Assembly (NCBI GenBank): GCA_050247075.1
Contig: JBFWUW010000051.1
Span: 1 to 55,255 of the forward strand
Length of the DNA stretch: 55,255 bases
Reading direction: 5' to 3'
From: JBFWUW01 sp050247075
Lineage (GTDB): Bacteria > Planctomycetota > Planctomycetia > Pirellulales > JBFWUW01
Below are positions 1 through 8,246 of this stretch, piece by piece. Each line of letters opens with the position of its first letter. Position 1 is the first letter of the stretch. The notes under the pieces were generated by a model. That model was not told the DNA's origin and made no database searches. It was given only the letters and a program-made list of their open reading frames with translations. Made by a program: the position numbers and the translations under genes.

Positions 1-76
1 GCCCGCGTCCGATGCCTCGCCGGCTGATGAGCCGACCGACGACGATCTGGACGACTTCTTGAAACAACTCAAATAG
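1..76 (+). CDS. C-terminal end of an unidentified protein (partial)
   Basis: The window opens inside a reading frame that ends at TAG 74-76. The 24 visible residues are rich in Asp, Pro and Ala and close with DDLDDFLKQLK, an acidic then amphipathic tail. Nothing here identifies the protein. The next gene starts only 44 bases downstream on the same strand, so co-transcription is possible. Confidence 0.55.
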   Translation, partial: PASDASPADEPTDDDLDDFLKQLK

Positions 77-119
77 CAGAAACGGATCTCTCAATGCCTT
101 CCGCCGCCGCTGTAGCGTT

Positions 120-2024
120 GTGGCCTTTGCCGCCGCGCTATTCTTCACCGCCGGACTGGAGTTTGCCGTGCGTGCGGACGAGCCAGGCGATAAGCAGGAA
201 CATCCGGCCAACCGGCTAGCGCAAGAGTCCAGCTTGTACCTGCTGCTGCACGCGCACAATCCAGTTGATTGGTATCCCTGGGGGCCCGAGGCCCTGCAGC
301 GCGCCAAGCAAGAAAACAAGATCATTTTCTTGTCCATCGGTTATTCATCGTGCCATTGGTGCCATGTCATGGAGCGCGAGAGCTTCATGGACGAGGAAAT
401 CGCGGCTTTTCTCAACGAACATTTTGTCTGTATCAAGGTCGATCGCGAGGAACGCCCCGACATCGACGACATCTACATGACCGCCGTGCAGGTCTACTAC
501 CAGGCCACCGGCCAGGCCCGTGGTGGCGGGTGGCCGCTGAGCGCATTCCTCACGCCCGACGCCCGGCCCGTTTTTGGCGGCACTTATTTACCGCCTCGTG
601 ATGTCGAGGGTTCGATCGGTTTTCTGACACTGATCGGCAAAATCAATGATGCCTGGCGGGACAAGCCCGAGGACATGCAACGCAGCGCTGGCCAGTTGGC
701 CGATCTGGTCAAGGCCCGGTTGCGGCGGCGTCCAGCGTTGATGCCGCGGCTGCCCGAAGCGCGCACGCTGGACGAACTTCAGGCCGCGCTGGCCGATGAG
801 TTCGATGCGGACCACGGCGGGTTTGGCTACAACGAGGCCTCCCAACGGCAGGCCAAGTTTCCACAAGCCTCGACTCTGATGTTTCTGCTAGAGCGCGTCC
901 GCCGCCATGATGACGCCCAGGCCCTGGCCATGCTAACCAAGACTCTCTCGGCCATCGTGGCAGGCGGAATTCGCGACCATGTTGGCGGAGGATTTCACCG
1001 CTACAGCACCGACCGCCAATGGCTTGTCCCGCACTTTGAGAAAATGCTCTATGACAATGCCCAGTTGGCCACGGCGCTGGCTGAAGCGCACGCCGCCACT
1101 GGCGATGCCGCCTACGCAGCCGCGGCCGAGGAAACGCTGGCCTTTTTGCAGCGCGAAATGGCCGATGCCGACGGCGGTTTTTATGCCGCCATTGATGCCG
1201 AGGCCGATGGCGACGAAGGAGGCTACTACACCTGGACGCCCGACGAAGTCCGCGCGGCTTTGCCCGCGGCGGACGCCAGTCAATGGATTGAAGCATACGG
1301 ACTGGCTGGCCGGCCCAATTTCGAGGAGCGGTACGTGCTGCACCTTGCCAGGCCCGGCCCTTTTTCGCCGGAACAATCCGCCGCGCTTGCGACATCCGGG
1401 AGGACGTTGTTGGAAGTCCGCGAGAAACGCCCGCGGCCACGCGTCGACGAGAAGATTCTTACCGACTGGAACGGGCTGGCGATTCGCGCCTTCGCCGATG
1501 CTGGCCGCTTGCTCAAGAAGGACGAATATACCCAGTCTGCCGCGCGGACGGCTGAATTCGTACTCAATAAATTGCGCGATAACGAAGGCCGTCTGAAGCA
1601 CGTCTACGGACGGGGCCAGGCCCGCTTGAACGCCTATCTGGATGACTATGCCTTTTTGGCCGATGGCCTGATTGCTTTGCACCGCGCGACCGGTGACAGC
1701 CGCTGGCTAACGGCTGCCGATGAACTGACCGAACTGCAGCTGGAGTTGTTCTGGGACAAGGATGGTGGCGGGTTCTTTTTCACCTCGCACGACCATGAAG
1801 AACTGCTGGCCCGCGGCAAATCACCGGTTGACTCGGCCACGCCGTCAGGCAACAGCGTCACGGCCGGCAACCTCGTCTACCTGGCGAAGGCGCTCGACAA
1901 GCCGGATTATCTTGACCGGGCACGACAAACCGTGACCGCCTTCACCCCGTTGTGGGAACAAGCCCCCGCTGCCTTGCCCCGCATGGCTGTGGCCGTCGAA
2001 GCCCTGCACGCGGCTAAACCGTAA
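120..2024 (+). CDS. DUF255 thioredoxin-fold protein (YyaL/SPATA20 family), exported
   Basis: The 634-residue product begins with a hydrophobic segment, AAALFFTAGLEF, that looks like a signal peptide, so it probably acts outside the cytoplasm. Residues about 28-190 are the DUF255 thioredoxin-like domain: NRLAQESSLYLLLHAHNPVDW followed by a CHWC redox motif at C78/C81 in a SSCHWCHVMERESF context. The rest is the (alpha/alpha)6-barrel-like region of the family, with KILTDWNGLAIRAF and GNSVTAGNLVYLAKAL. Length is close to the usual 650-700. The GTG start is inferred because the nearby ATG at 94 is in another frame. Family members are often called thioredoxin domain-containing proteins; their substrate is not established, so the true role is unknown. 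Confidence 0.9.
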   Translation: MAFAAALFFTAGLEFAVRADEPGDKQEHPANRLAQESSLYLLLHAHNPVDWYPWGPEALQRAKQENKIIFLSIGYSSCHWCHVMERESFMDEEIAAFLNEHFVCIKVDREERPDIDDIYMTAVQVYYQATGQARGGGWPLSAFLTPDARPVFGGTYLPPRDVEGSIGFLTLIGKINDAWRDKPEDMQRSAGQLADLVKARLRRRPALMPRLPEARTLDELQAALADEFDADHGGFGYNEASQRQAKFPQASTLMFLLERVRRHDDAQALAMLTKTLSAIVAGGIRDHVGGGFHRYSTDRQWLVPHFEKMLYDNAQLATALAEAHAATGDAAYAAAAEETLAFLQREMADADGGFYAAIDAEADGDEGGYYTWTPDEVRAALPAADASQWIEAYGLAGRPNFEERYVLHLARPGPFSPEQSAALATSGRTLLEVREKRPRPRVDEKILTDWNGLAIRAFADAGRLLKKDEYTQSAARTAEFVLNKLRDNEGRLKHVYGRGQARLNAYLDDYAFLADGLIALHRATGDSRWLTAADELTELQLELFWDKDGGGFFFTSHDHEELLARGKSPVDSATPSGNSVTAGNLVYLAKALDKPDYLDRARQTVTAFTPLWEQAPAALPRMAVAVEALHAAKP

Positions 2025-2070
2025 CAGCGGATATACTTCGCTGTAGGAGGCGATGTCACCGTTGATGGCC

Positions 2071-2096
2071 CCGGCGCGTCGACGAAGGCGCGCCGG
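2071..2096 (+). terminator. Hairpin downstream of the DUF255 gene
   Basis: An 8-bp perfect stem, CCGGCGCG (2071-2078) with CGCGCCGG (2089-2096), closes a 10-base loop and is followed by TCGTTT. It lies about 50 bases after the stop codon. The T-run is weak, so this is a possible rather than certain intrinsic terminator. Confidence 0.35.
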
Positions 2097-2185
2097 TCGT
2101 TTAAGATTCTCTACTGGCCGCCGAATACCATCCGCCGGGGCGCTGGCCCCGCGGAGTTTCCCAGCCTTCCGCCCAGGAGCGTCCC

Positions 2186-3064
2186 ATGCCAGTTCCCTTC
2201 ACTTGTCCGCATTGCGGCCATGCCTCCCAGGTGGCCGACCAATATCTTGGGCAAACTGGGCCTTGCGCCTCGTGTGGGCAGATGGTGACCATTGGCGCCT
2301 CGCCAGGTTTATCGTCGCCTCCCCCTCCGCGCGGTAAGTCGGGTTCTGGAACTGGGGCCGTGGTGGGAATCGTCATTGGCGTGGTGCTGCTGGTGGTCTT
2401 GGTTTGCGGAGGCGGCATGGTGGCCTTGCTGTTGCCGGCTGTCCAGGCCGCGCGAGAGGCCGCGCGCCGCACGCAATGCATGAACCATCTCAAACAAATC
2501 AGCCTGGCCCTGCACACCTATCACGACATTCATGGCGAGTTTCCTCCCGCCTATCTCGCGGACGCCGAAGGAAACCCGATGCACAGTTGGCGGGTGTTGA
2601 TCTTGCCGTACATCGAGGAACAAGGAATCTACAGCCAATACCGCTTTGACGAACCGTGGGACAGCCCCAACAATCGCCAGTTGGCGATGCGCATGCCGTC
2701 CGTGTTCAAGTGTCCCAGCGACCCGGCGGGCGCGACCGAAACGCACTACATGGTGATCGTGGGCGAGGGTACGCCGTTTCAGCCGGGCAAGCAAAATACC
2801 CTGGCGGAGATTTCGGCATCGCCCGGTGGAACCTCGAATACACTGATGGTCGTGGAGTCTACGGCCGGCGCCAATTGGATGAAACCTGCCGACCTCGACT
2901 TAAGCACCATGAGCATGACCGTCGGCGATCCCGCCGGGCCAGCTATTGGCGCCATGCATCCGGGTGGAGCTAACGTGGCGTTTTGCGATGCCTCGGTTCG
3001 GTTCATCGATAAGAACACTAGTCCCCAAACGATACAATCGATGGCCTTGGGGGCGGGCCCGTAG
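2186..3064 (+). CDS. Zinc-ribbon plus DUF1559 membrane protein, copy 1
   Basis: The 292-residue protein has three visible parts. Residues 1-32 form a zinc-ribbon-like motif with C7-x2-C10 and C27-x2-C30. Residues about 52-90 are a single membrane segment (VVGIVIGVVLLVVLVCGG) running into LLLPAVQAAREAARR, the hallmark sequence that follows the pilin-like helix in DUF1559 proteins. The remainder is a short DUF1559 domain with QCMNHLKQISLALHTYHD, SWRVLILPYIEEQ and a C-terminal HPGGANVAFCDASVRF, which is the H-X9-DG-type motif with the Asp-Gly changed to Asp-Ala. Usual DUF1559 proteins carry a prepilin-type N-terminus; here it is replaced by a cytoplasmic zinc ribbon. A paralogue follows at 3160. 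Function is unknown; a pseudopilin-like surface role is only inference. Confidence 0.85.
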   Translation: MPVPFTCPHCGHASQVADQYLGQTGPCASCGQMVTIGASPGLSSPPPPRGKSGSGTGAVVGIVIGVVLLVVLVCGGGMVALLLPAVQAAREAARRTQCMNHLKQISLALHTYHDIHGEFPPAYLADAEGNPMHSWRVLILPYIEEQGIYSQYRFDEPWDSPNNRQLAMRMPSVFKCPSDPAGATETHYMVIVGEGTPFQPGKQNTLAEISASPGGTSNTLMVVESTAGANWMKPADLDLSTMSMTVGDPAGPAIGAMHPGGANVAFCDASVRFIDKNTSPQTIQSMALGAGP

Positions 3065-3159
3065 AAAACCACGGTTGTGAACCTGTAAGGTGTAACGGCG
3101 TTCGCCCAGTCTTGCCAATTCTGTTTTCAACATCCGCTTTCCAATCGCAGGCCCAACCA

Positions 3160-4077
3160 ATGCCCATTCCTTTCACATGTCCCTACTGCGGCCATCAGGT
3201 GATGGTTGCCGACCAGTACATTGGCCAGACGGGGCCTTGTGCCCGTTGCGGGCAAGCGGTAACGATCACCAGCACGCCGGCGATTGGTGCCTTGGCACCG
3301 TCGGTGAAGCACAAGAAGAAGGGAGGCTCGGGGGCTGGCTTGGTGATCGCCATTATTGGCGGCGTGGTGCTGCTATTGCTGCTCGCTTGTGGCGGATTCA
3401 TGGTCTTTGGCGTCCGCACGGCCACCGTGGCCGTGCAACAGGCTGCGGTTCAGGCACAAGGGGCGGCTGGGCGTTCGCAGTGCATGAATAATCTCAGGCA
3501 AATCGCGATCGCCATGCACAACTATCACGATGTGCATGGCTCGCTGCCACCCGCCTACCTGGCTGATGCCGAAGGCAAGCCGATGCATAGTTGGCGGGTG
3601 TTGATTTTGCCGTACGTGGGCCAATCGGCCCTGTACCAGCAGTACCATTTCGACGAACCGTGGGACAGCCCCCATAACAGCAGCCTGGCGGCCCTGATGC
3701 CGCTGCAATACCGCTGCCCCGACGATGCGGCCGGGGAACCGTCTACCCACTATATGGTCATCTCTGGGACGGGCGCGCCCTTTGAGGGAAGCACGCCTGC
3801 CAAATTTTCAAGTTTTCTGGATGGCCTCTCCAATACCTTGCTGGTGGTGGAAGCGACCAGTTCGGCCAATTGGATGTCACCCACGGATCTGGACATTAGC
3901 CAGATGAGTTTCGCGGTGAATGACACGTCTCGGCCAGCGGTCGGCAGTCCGCATGAAAATGGTGCCAACGTCGCCTTAGGCGACGGATCCGTGCGATTCC
4001 TGACGCCCGAAGACACTCCGCCCGATGCCTTGAAGGCCATGATTACCCGCGGCGGCGGTGAACCTCCAACCTACTGA
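3160..4077 (+). CDS. Zinc-ribbon plus DUF1559 membrane protein, copy 2
   Basis: This is a tandem paralogue of the preceding gene with the same architecture: zinc ribbon with C7, C10, C27 and C30, one membrane helix (LVIAIIGGVVLLLLLACGGF), then a DUF1559 domain (SWRVLILPYVGQSALYQQY, HENGANVALGDGSVRF). It keeps the Asp-Gly of the C-terminal motif that copy 1 has lost, but it has lost the LLLPAVQAAREAARR segment that copy 1 keeps. The ATG at 3160 is chosen over an in-frame ATG at 3112 because the zinc ribbon then starts at residue 1, as in copy 1. The product is 305 residues. The role is unknown. Confidence 0.85.
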   Translation: MPIPFTCPYCGHQVMVADQYIGQTGPCARCGQAVTITSTPAIGALAPSVKHKKKGGSGAGLVIAIIGGVVLLLLLACGGFMVFGVRTATVAVQQAAVQAQGAAGRSQCMNNLRQIAIAMHNYHDVHGSLPPAYLADAEGKPMHSWRVLILPYVGQSALYQQYHFDEPWDSPHNSSLAALMPLQYRCPDDAAGEPSTHYMVISGTGAPFEGSTPAKFSSFLDGLSNTLLVVEATSSANWMSPTDLDISQMSFAVNDTSRPAVGSPHENGANVALGDGSVRFLTPEDTPPDALKAMITRGGGEPPTY

Positions 4078-4122
4078 GCGGCGAACCACCGCCAGTTCTC
4101 CTAGTCGATCGATCGGATACGG

Positions 4123-5097
4123 ATGCCGCCGCCAGCAACTTCTCCGCCGCGGATCGTTTCGCTGATCTCCAGCGCGACCGAGATTCTGTATGGCCTGGGT
4201 ACGGGCAGCCAAGTGGCGGCCGTTAGCCACGAGTGTGACTTTCCACCCGTCGTACACAACAAGCCGCGGGCCACGCATACCCGCGTCGCGGCCGAAGCAC
4301 CCAGCGGCCAAATCGACCAGCAAGTCCGCGACCTGCTAGCCGCCGGCGAGCCACTGTACGACATCGACGCGGCCTTGGTGAAACGGCTTCGGCCCGACAT
4401 CATCGTGACGCAGTCGCAGTGCGATGTCTGCGCGGTGCGTTATCAAGACGTTGTGTCGCTGGTTCGGGAGAGCGCCGAACTGGCCCACACGCAAATTGTG
4501 TCGCTCAGCCCGAATTCGTTGGAAGACATGCTGCGCGATGTCCGCCGCGTCGCCGACGCGGTGGGCGCGGGCACCGCCGGCGAAAGTTACATCGCCGGGC
4601 TGCAAGCCAGGATCGACGCCGTTTCACAGCGTTCCGCTGGCGTTCCCCTGCCGGAACGGACGCGCGTCGTCTGCCTGGAGTGGTTCGATCCGTTGATGGT
4701 CGGCGGCAATTGGATGCCCCAACTGGTGCGGCTGGCTGGCGGACAGGCCGGGTTAGCGAATGCCGAACAGCACAGCCCCACGGTCTCTTGGGAGCAGGTG
4801 CAAACGTATGATCCCGAGGTGTTGATTCTCATGCCGTGCGGTTTCACGCTCGCCCGCACTCTGGCGGAAGCCCCCCTGTTGCAACGGCTGCCCGATTGGA
4901 ACAAGCTCGCCGCCGTGCAAAAGGGGTCCGTGTTTGCCGTGGATGGCAATGCCTATTTCAACCGTTCCGGCCCGCGGCTGGTCGATAGCTTGGAATTGCT
5001 GGAAGTGCTGATCAAACTGGGACCAGTCATGGGTGCGGTGCCGGAACGCTGGACCGACGCCGCCCAAATTGTCGTTCCACCGGCGAGTCCGGCATGA
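4123..5097 (+). CDS. Cobalamin-binding protein, BtuF-like periplasmic-binding fold
   Basis: The 324-residue protein starts PRIVSLISSATEILYGLG, the classic opening of BtuF/FecB-type helical-backbone binding proteins, and continues with SHECDFPP, RPDIIVTQSQCDVCAV and a second lobe with VVCLEWFDPLMVGGNWMPQ and GGQAGLA. This class binds vitamin B12 or related compounds. No signal peptide or lipobox is visible: the start leads directly into the domain. It may therefore be cytoplasmic or depend on another export route, and no BtuC/BtuD transport genes sit nearby. The stop overlaps the next gene by four bases (ATGA), which implies translational coupling. Ligand specificity is inferred from family resemblance only. 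Confidence 0.8.
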   Translation: MPPPATSPPRIVSLISSATEILYGLGTGSQVAAVSHECDFPPVVHNKPRATHTRVAAEAPSGQIDQQVRDLLAAGEPLYDIDAALVKRLRPDIIVTQSQCDVCAVRYQDVVSLVRESAELAHTQIVSLSPNSLEDMLRDVRRVADAVGAGTAGESYIAGLQARIDAVSQRSAGVPLPERTRVVCLEWFDPLMVGGNWMPQLVRLAGGQAGLANAEQHSPTVSWEQVQTYDPEVLILMPCGFTLARTLAEAPLLQRLPDWNKLAAVQKGSVFAVDGNAYFNRSGPRLVDSLELLEVLIKLGPVMGAVPERWTDAAQIVVPPASPA

Positions 5098-6065
5098 ATT
5101 GCTCCACGAATGCACGCGGCGGACGACTCTGGATGTGGGCCATTCCCGCTCTAATCGTCGGAATGGCATTCGTGTCCAGTAATTTCGCACCAGCGGAAGA
5201 AGCCGTTCGCGGCGATGCCGTCATTCGCCGCGCTGCTGGCCAGTCTGAAATTGTGATTACGACAACGTCGCGGCTGGCCGGGGCGATTCACTCGCTGACG
5301 TGGGGCGGAAAAGAGTTCATCGATAGCGCCGACCATGGGCGGCAGTTACAGTCGGCCGCCAATTTCGATGCCGGCGGGCCTTTTATTCCGGAAGTGTTCA
5401 ACCCCACTGAAGCCGGCTCCATGCGCGATGGCGATGGGAAGGCCTCATCCAGCAAGCTGCTCTTTTTGCAAGCGGCGGATTCGCAACTGCGGACCAAGAG
5501 CCAGATGGCCTTTTGGCTGGCACCAGGTGAGAAATCGGCGGGCCAATTGGCTCGCAATGAGGCCGTGCTTTCAGATCATGGATTGGCCAAGCGTGTGAAG
5601 ATTGGCCACGGCCCGCTGGACCAGGTATTGGAATACGACGTGACGTTTACCATGCCAGCGGCAGAGCGGCACACCTATGCACAGTTCGAAGCCGTGACCG
5701 GCTACATGCCGGCGGAGTTTGAGCGGTTTTGGCGGTTTGATAGCGCTAGCGGCCAAATGCAACCGCTTGACGATGGGCCGGGCGAACAATCGCAACCGGT
5801 AGTCTTGGCTACGAACGACAGCCTCTTTGCCATGGGTGTCTATTCGCCCGACCAGCCCTCGGCCGGATACGAACAAGCCGGCTACGGGCGATTTCGGTTT
5901 GCAGAGGCTAAAGTCGTCAAGTGGAACTGTGTTTTTCGATTTCACGAGGCGGCAGGCATTCCACCGGGAGACCACTCCTTTCGGTGCTATGTCTGCGTGG
6001 GAACTTTGGCGGAGGTGCGTGAAGCCCTGATTGCTTTGGCCGCCGAAAACTGGTCCTCGGAGTGA
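5094..6065 (+). CDS. Exported protein of unknown function
   Basis: The 323-residue product starts in an ATGA overlap with the BtuF-like gene, which supports this start and a joint transcript. The N-terminus, a short basic region then WMWAIPALIVGMAFVSSNFAPAEE, looks like a cleavable signal peptide. The mature part is mixed beta-rich sequence with aromatic and Gly residues (SRLAGAIHSLTWGGKEFID, YAQFEAVTGYMPAEFERFW, FHEAAGIPPGDHSFRCYVCVGTL) reminiscent of a galactose-mutarotase-like or other beta-sandwich fold, but I cannot assign a family. One Cys pair (CYVC) lies near the C-terminus. It is probably conserved because of the tight coupling with its neighbour. Confidence 0.75.
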   Translation: MNCSTNARGGRLWMWAIPALIVGMAFVSSNFAPAEEAVRGDAVIRRAAGQSEIVITTTSRLAGAIHSLTWGGKEFIDSADHGRQLQSAANFDAGGPFIPEVFNPTEAGSMRDGDGKASSSKLLFLQAADSQLRTKSQMAFWLAPGEKSAGQLARNEAVLSDHGLAKRVKIGHGPLDQVLEYDVTFTMPAAERHTYAQFEAVTGYMPAEFERFWRFDSASGQMQPLDDGPGEQSQPVVLATNDSLFAMGVYSPDQPSAGYEQAGYGRFRFAEAKVVKWNCVFRFHEAAGIPPGDHSFRCYVCVGTLAEVREALIALAAENWSSE

Positions 6066-6373
6066 GTAGCGAAGGTAGGACTTCAAACAAACCCGTTCCA
6101 AGAAAGGCCGTGTATGGCAGGTTGTCACGGCACACTCCACTCGCTTCATCGCACGTAAAGCGGTGCATCCGGCCAATTGTTAACGGTTCGTGAAACCCTC
6201 TGTTTTCGGTGATTCGAGTATGTACATGCGCTTGGCAAGAACTATGATAACCGGCAGTGGTTCGTCGAAAAATCGCAGTCGAGAATCGCTCACGTCCGGC
6301 GCATCGTCACAGAGCGGAGTCTGGCAGGCACGTCTATCGTGCGATTCAATTTCCGCGTTTTGGGAGTCACCTC
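6066..6373 (+). other. Gene-free stretch upstream of the sulfatase
   Basis: These 308 bases hold no convincing gene. Reading frames into the sulfatase are open from 6257, but that extension is Arg-rich and would mask the signal peptide. A GGAG at 6363-6366 sits eight bases before the ATG at 6374. No strong promoter, hairpin or repeat was found. Confidence 0.5.
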
Positions 6374-8179
6374 ATGTTGCACAGCCGTAAGATCGGCACC
6401 TTGTTTCTTGTTAGCTTGGGAATGCTGTTGGGCTATGCAGCGGCCTCTGGGAACTTGAATCCTTTCACGACGGCGAATGCCACCCCGTCAGCCGCGGTAC
6501 AAGACTCCATCGACCCAACATTGTCGCTCGATGGTTCGGCTGAATCATGTCCCCAATGTTGCGACGGTTTGAGCAAGCACAACATGTTGGCTCTGACCGA
6601 TCCCGAACTACTGGCGCAGGCTGAGAAGACGAAGAAGCCGGCTGGCGGTGCCGCCGCAGGAAAGCGGCCCAACATTGTAATTATTTGGGGCGACGATATC
6701 GGCCAGACCAACGTCAGTGCCTACTCCATGGGCTTGATGGGCTATCGCACTCCCAATATCGACAGCATCGCCCGCCAAGGAATGATGTTCACTGACTACT
6801 ACGGCGAGCAAAGCTGTACGGCGGGGCGGGCCTCTTTCATCACGGGCCAGCACGGGCTGCGCACCGGCCTGACCAAGGTTGGCATGCCGGGTGCCACGCA
6901 GGGTCTGCAAAAAGAAGATCCCACCATCGCCGAGGTGCTGAAACCGCTGGGTTACGCCACCGGCCAGTTCGGTAAGAACCACCTGGGTGATCGAAACGAA
7001 TTCTTGCCGACCGTCCACGGTTTCGACGAATTCTACGGCAATCTGTACCACCTGAATGCCGAGGAAGAGCCGGAGCAGCCAGACTACCCCAAGGACCCCG
7101 CCTTTCGCGCCAAGTTCGGCCCGCGCGGCGTGTTGGACTGCAAGGCTACCGACAAGGTCGACGAAACCAACGATCCTCGTTTCGGCATCGTCGGCAAGCA
7201 AACCATCAAGGATACCGGGCCGTTGACCAAGAAGCGGATGGAGACCATCGACGACGATGTGGCCGCCCGCGCGGCCGAGTACATCGCGCGGCGGTCGAAG
7301 GCGGACAAGCCTTTCTTTGTGTGGGTTAATTTTACCCACATGCATTTCCGCACGCACGTCAAGCCAGAGAGTATTGGCCAGTCAGGCAGATGGCAAAGCG
7401 AGTACCACGACGCCATGATCGACCACGACAAAAACGTGGGGCAGGTCTTGCAGGCGATCAAGGATGCCGGCATTGAGGACAACACATTCGTGATGTATAG
7501 CACCGACAACGGCCCGCATATGAACACCTGGCCCGATGGCGCCATGACCCCCTTCCGCAATGAAAAGAACTCCAACTGGGAAGGGGCGTACCGCGTTCCT
7601 TGCGCCGTGCGTTGGCCGGGCAAGATCAAGCCAGGCAGCGTTTCCAACGATTTGGTCAGTCACTTGGACTGGCTGCCGACGTTGGCGGCCATTGCTGGGG
7701 ACGAACAGGTCACGCAAAAACTGGCCGAAGGCTACAAGATTGGCGACCAAAACTTCAAGGTCCACCTGGACGGCTACAACCTGGTCCCATACCTGACCGG
7801 CCAGGAGAAGAAGAGTCCTCGCGAATCGTTCATTTACTGCACCGACGAGCAGCAAGTTTCCTGCTTGCGTTACGACAACTGGAAGCTGGTTTTCCTGGAA
7901 CAACGCGCGCCCGGTACATTGCGGGTGTGGGCCGAGCCTTTCACGCCGCTCCGTGTTCCCAAGATCTTCAACTTGCGAACCGACCCCTACGAGCGGGCCG
8001 ACGTGACTTCCAATACCTATTACGATTTTCTGCTGGATCATGCCTTTGTGTTGGTGCCTGCGCAAGATTACGTGGGCCAATTCCTGGCGACCTTTAAGGA
8101 GTACCCGCAACGGCAGAAAGCCGCTACGTTCAATTTGGATGATGTACTCAAGAAGTTGTCGGAACCAGCGGTCAATTGA
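6374..8179 (+). CDS. Arylsulfatase-type sulfatase, exported
   Basis: The 601-residue enzyme belongs to the type I sulfatases, which hydrolyse sulfate esters after a Cys is converted to formylglycine. The nucleophile motif is C148-T-A-G-R152 in GEQSCTAGRASF, a C-x-A-x-R variant. Metal-binding aspartates fall in WGDDIGQ (D107, D108) and a second site in YSTDNGPHMNTWPDG. The start at 6374 gives a good signal peptide (KIGTLFLVSLGMLLGYAAASG) and a GGAG upstream. Between signal and catalytic domain lies an unusual Cys cluster, SCPQCC at 58-63. In planctomycetes such enzymes usually attack sulfated polysaccharides; the true substrate here is not visible. It heads a same-strand group with the SnoaL-like and Gly-rich genes. 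Confidence 0.93.
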   Translation: MLHSRKIGTLFLVSLGMLLGYAAASGNLNPFTTANATPSAAVQDSIDPTLSLDGSAESCPQCCDGLSKHNMLALTDPELLAQAEKTKKPAGGAAAGKRPNIVIIWGDDIGQTNVSAYSMGLMGYRTPNIDSIARQGMMFTDYYGEQSCTAGRASFITGQHGLRTGLTKVGMPGATQGLQKEDPTIAEVLKPLGYATGQFGKNHLGDRNEFLPTVHGFDEFYGNLYHLNAEEEPEQPDYPKDPAFRAKFGPRGVLDCKATDKVDETNDPRFGIVGKQTIKDTGPLTKKRMETIDDDVAARAAEYIARRSKADKPFFVWVNFTHMHFRTHVKPESIGQSGRWQSEYHDAMIDHDKNVGQVLQAIKDAGIEDNTFVMYSTDNGPHMNTWPDGAMTPFRNEKNSNWEGAYRVPCAVRWPGKIKPGSVSNDLVSHLDWLPTLAAIAGDEQVTQKLAEGYKIGDQNFKVHLDGYNLVPYLTGQEKKSPRESFIYCTDEQQVSCLRYDNWKLVFLEQRAPGTLRVWAEPFTPLRVPKIFNLRTDPYERADVTSNTYYDFLLDHAFVLVPAQDYVGQFLATFKEYPQRQKAATFNLDDVLKKLSEPAVN

Positions 8180-8246
8180 CCGAAATGAGTTGCCCAAGCA
8201 TCCGTGCCCGACACGTGCTATCGATTAGCCCACAGGAGCAGCCGCC

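Noticed and set aside
709..1440. A 243-codon minus-strand frame inside the DUF255 gene
   Set aside because: The Arg/Pro/Ala-rich composition and overlap with a well-supported gene mark it as a shadow.
4078..4122. Cobalamin riboswitch before the BtuF-like gene
   Set aside because: The gap of 45 bases is far too short for a B12 aptamer.
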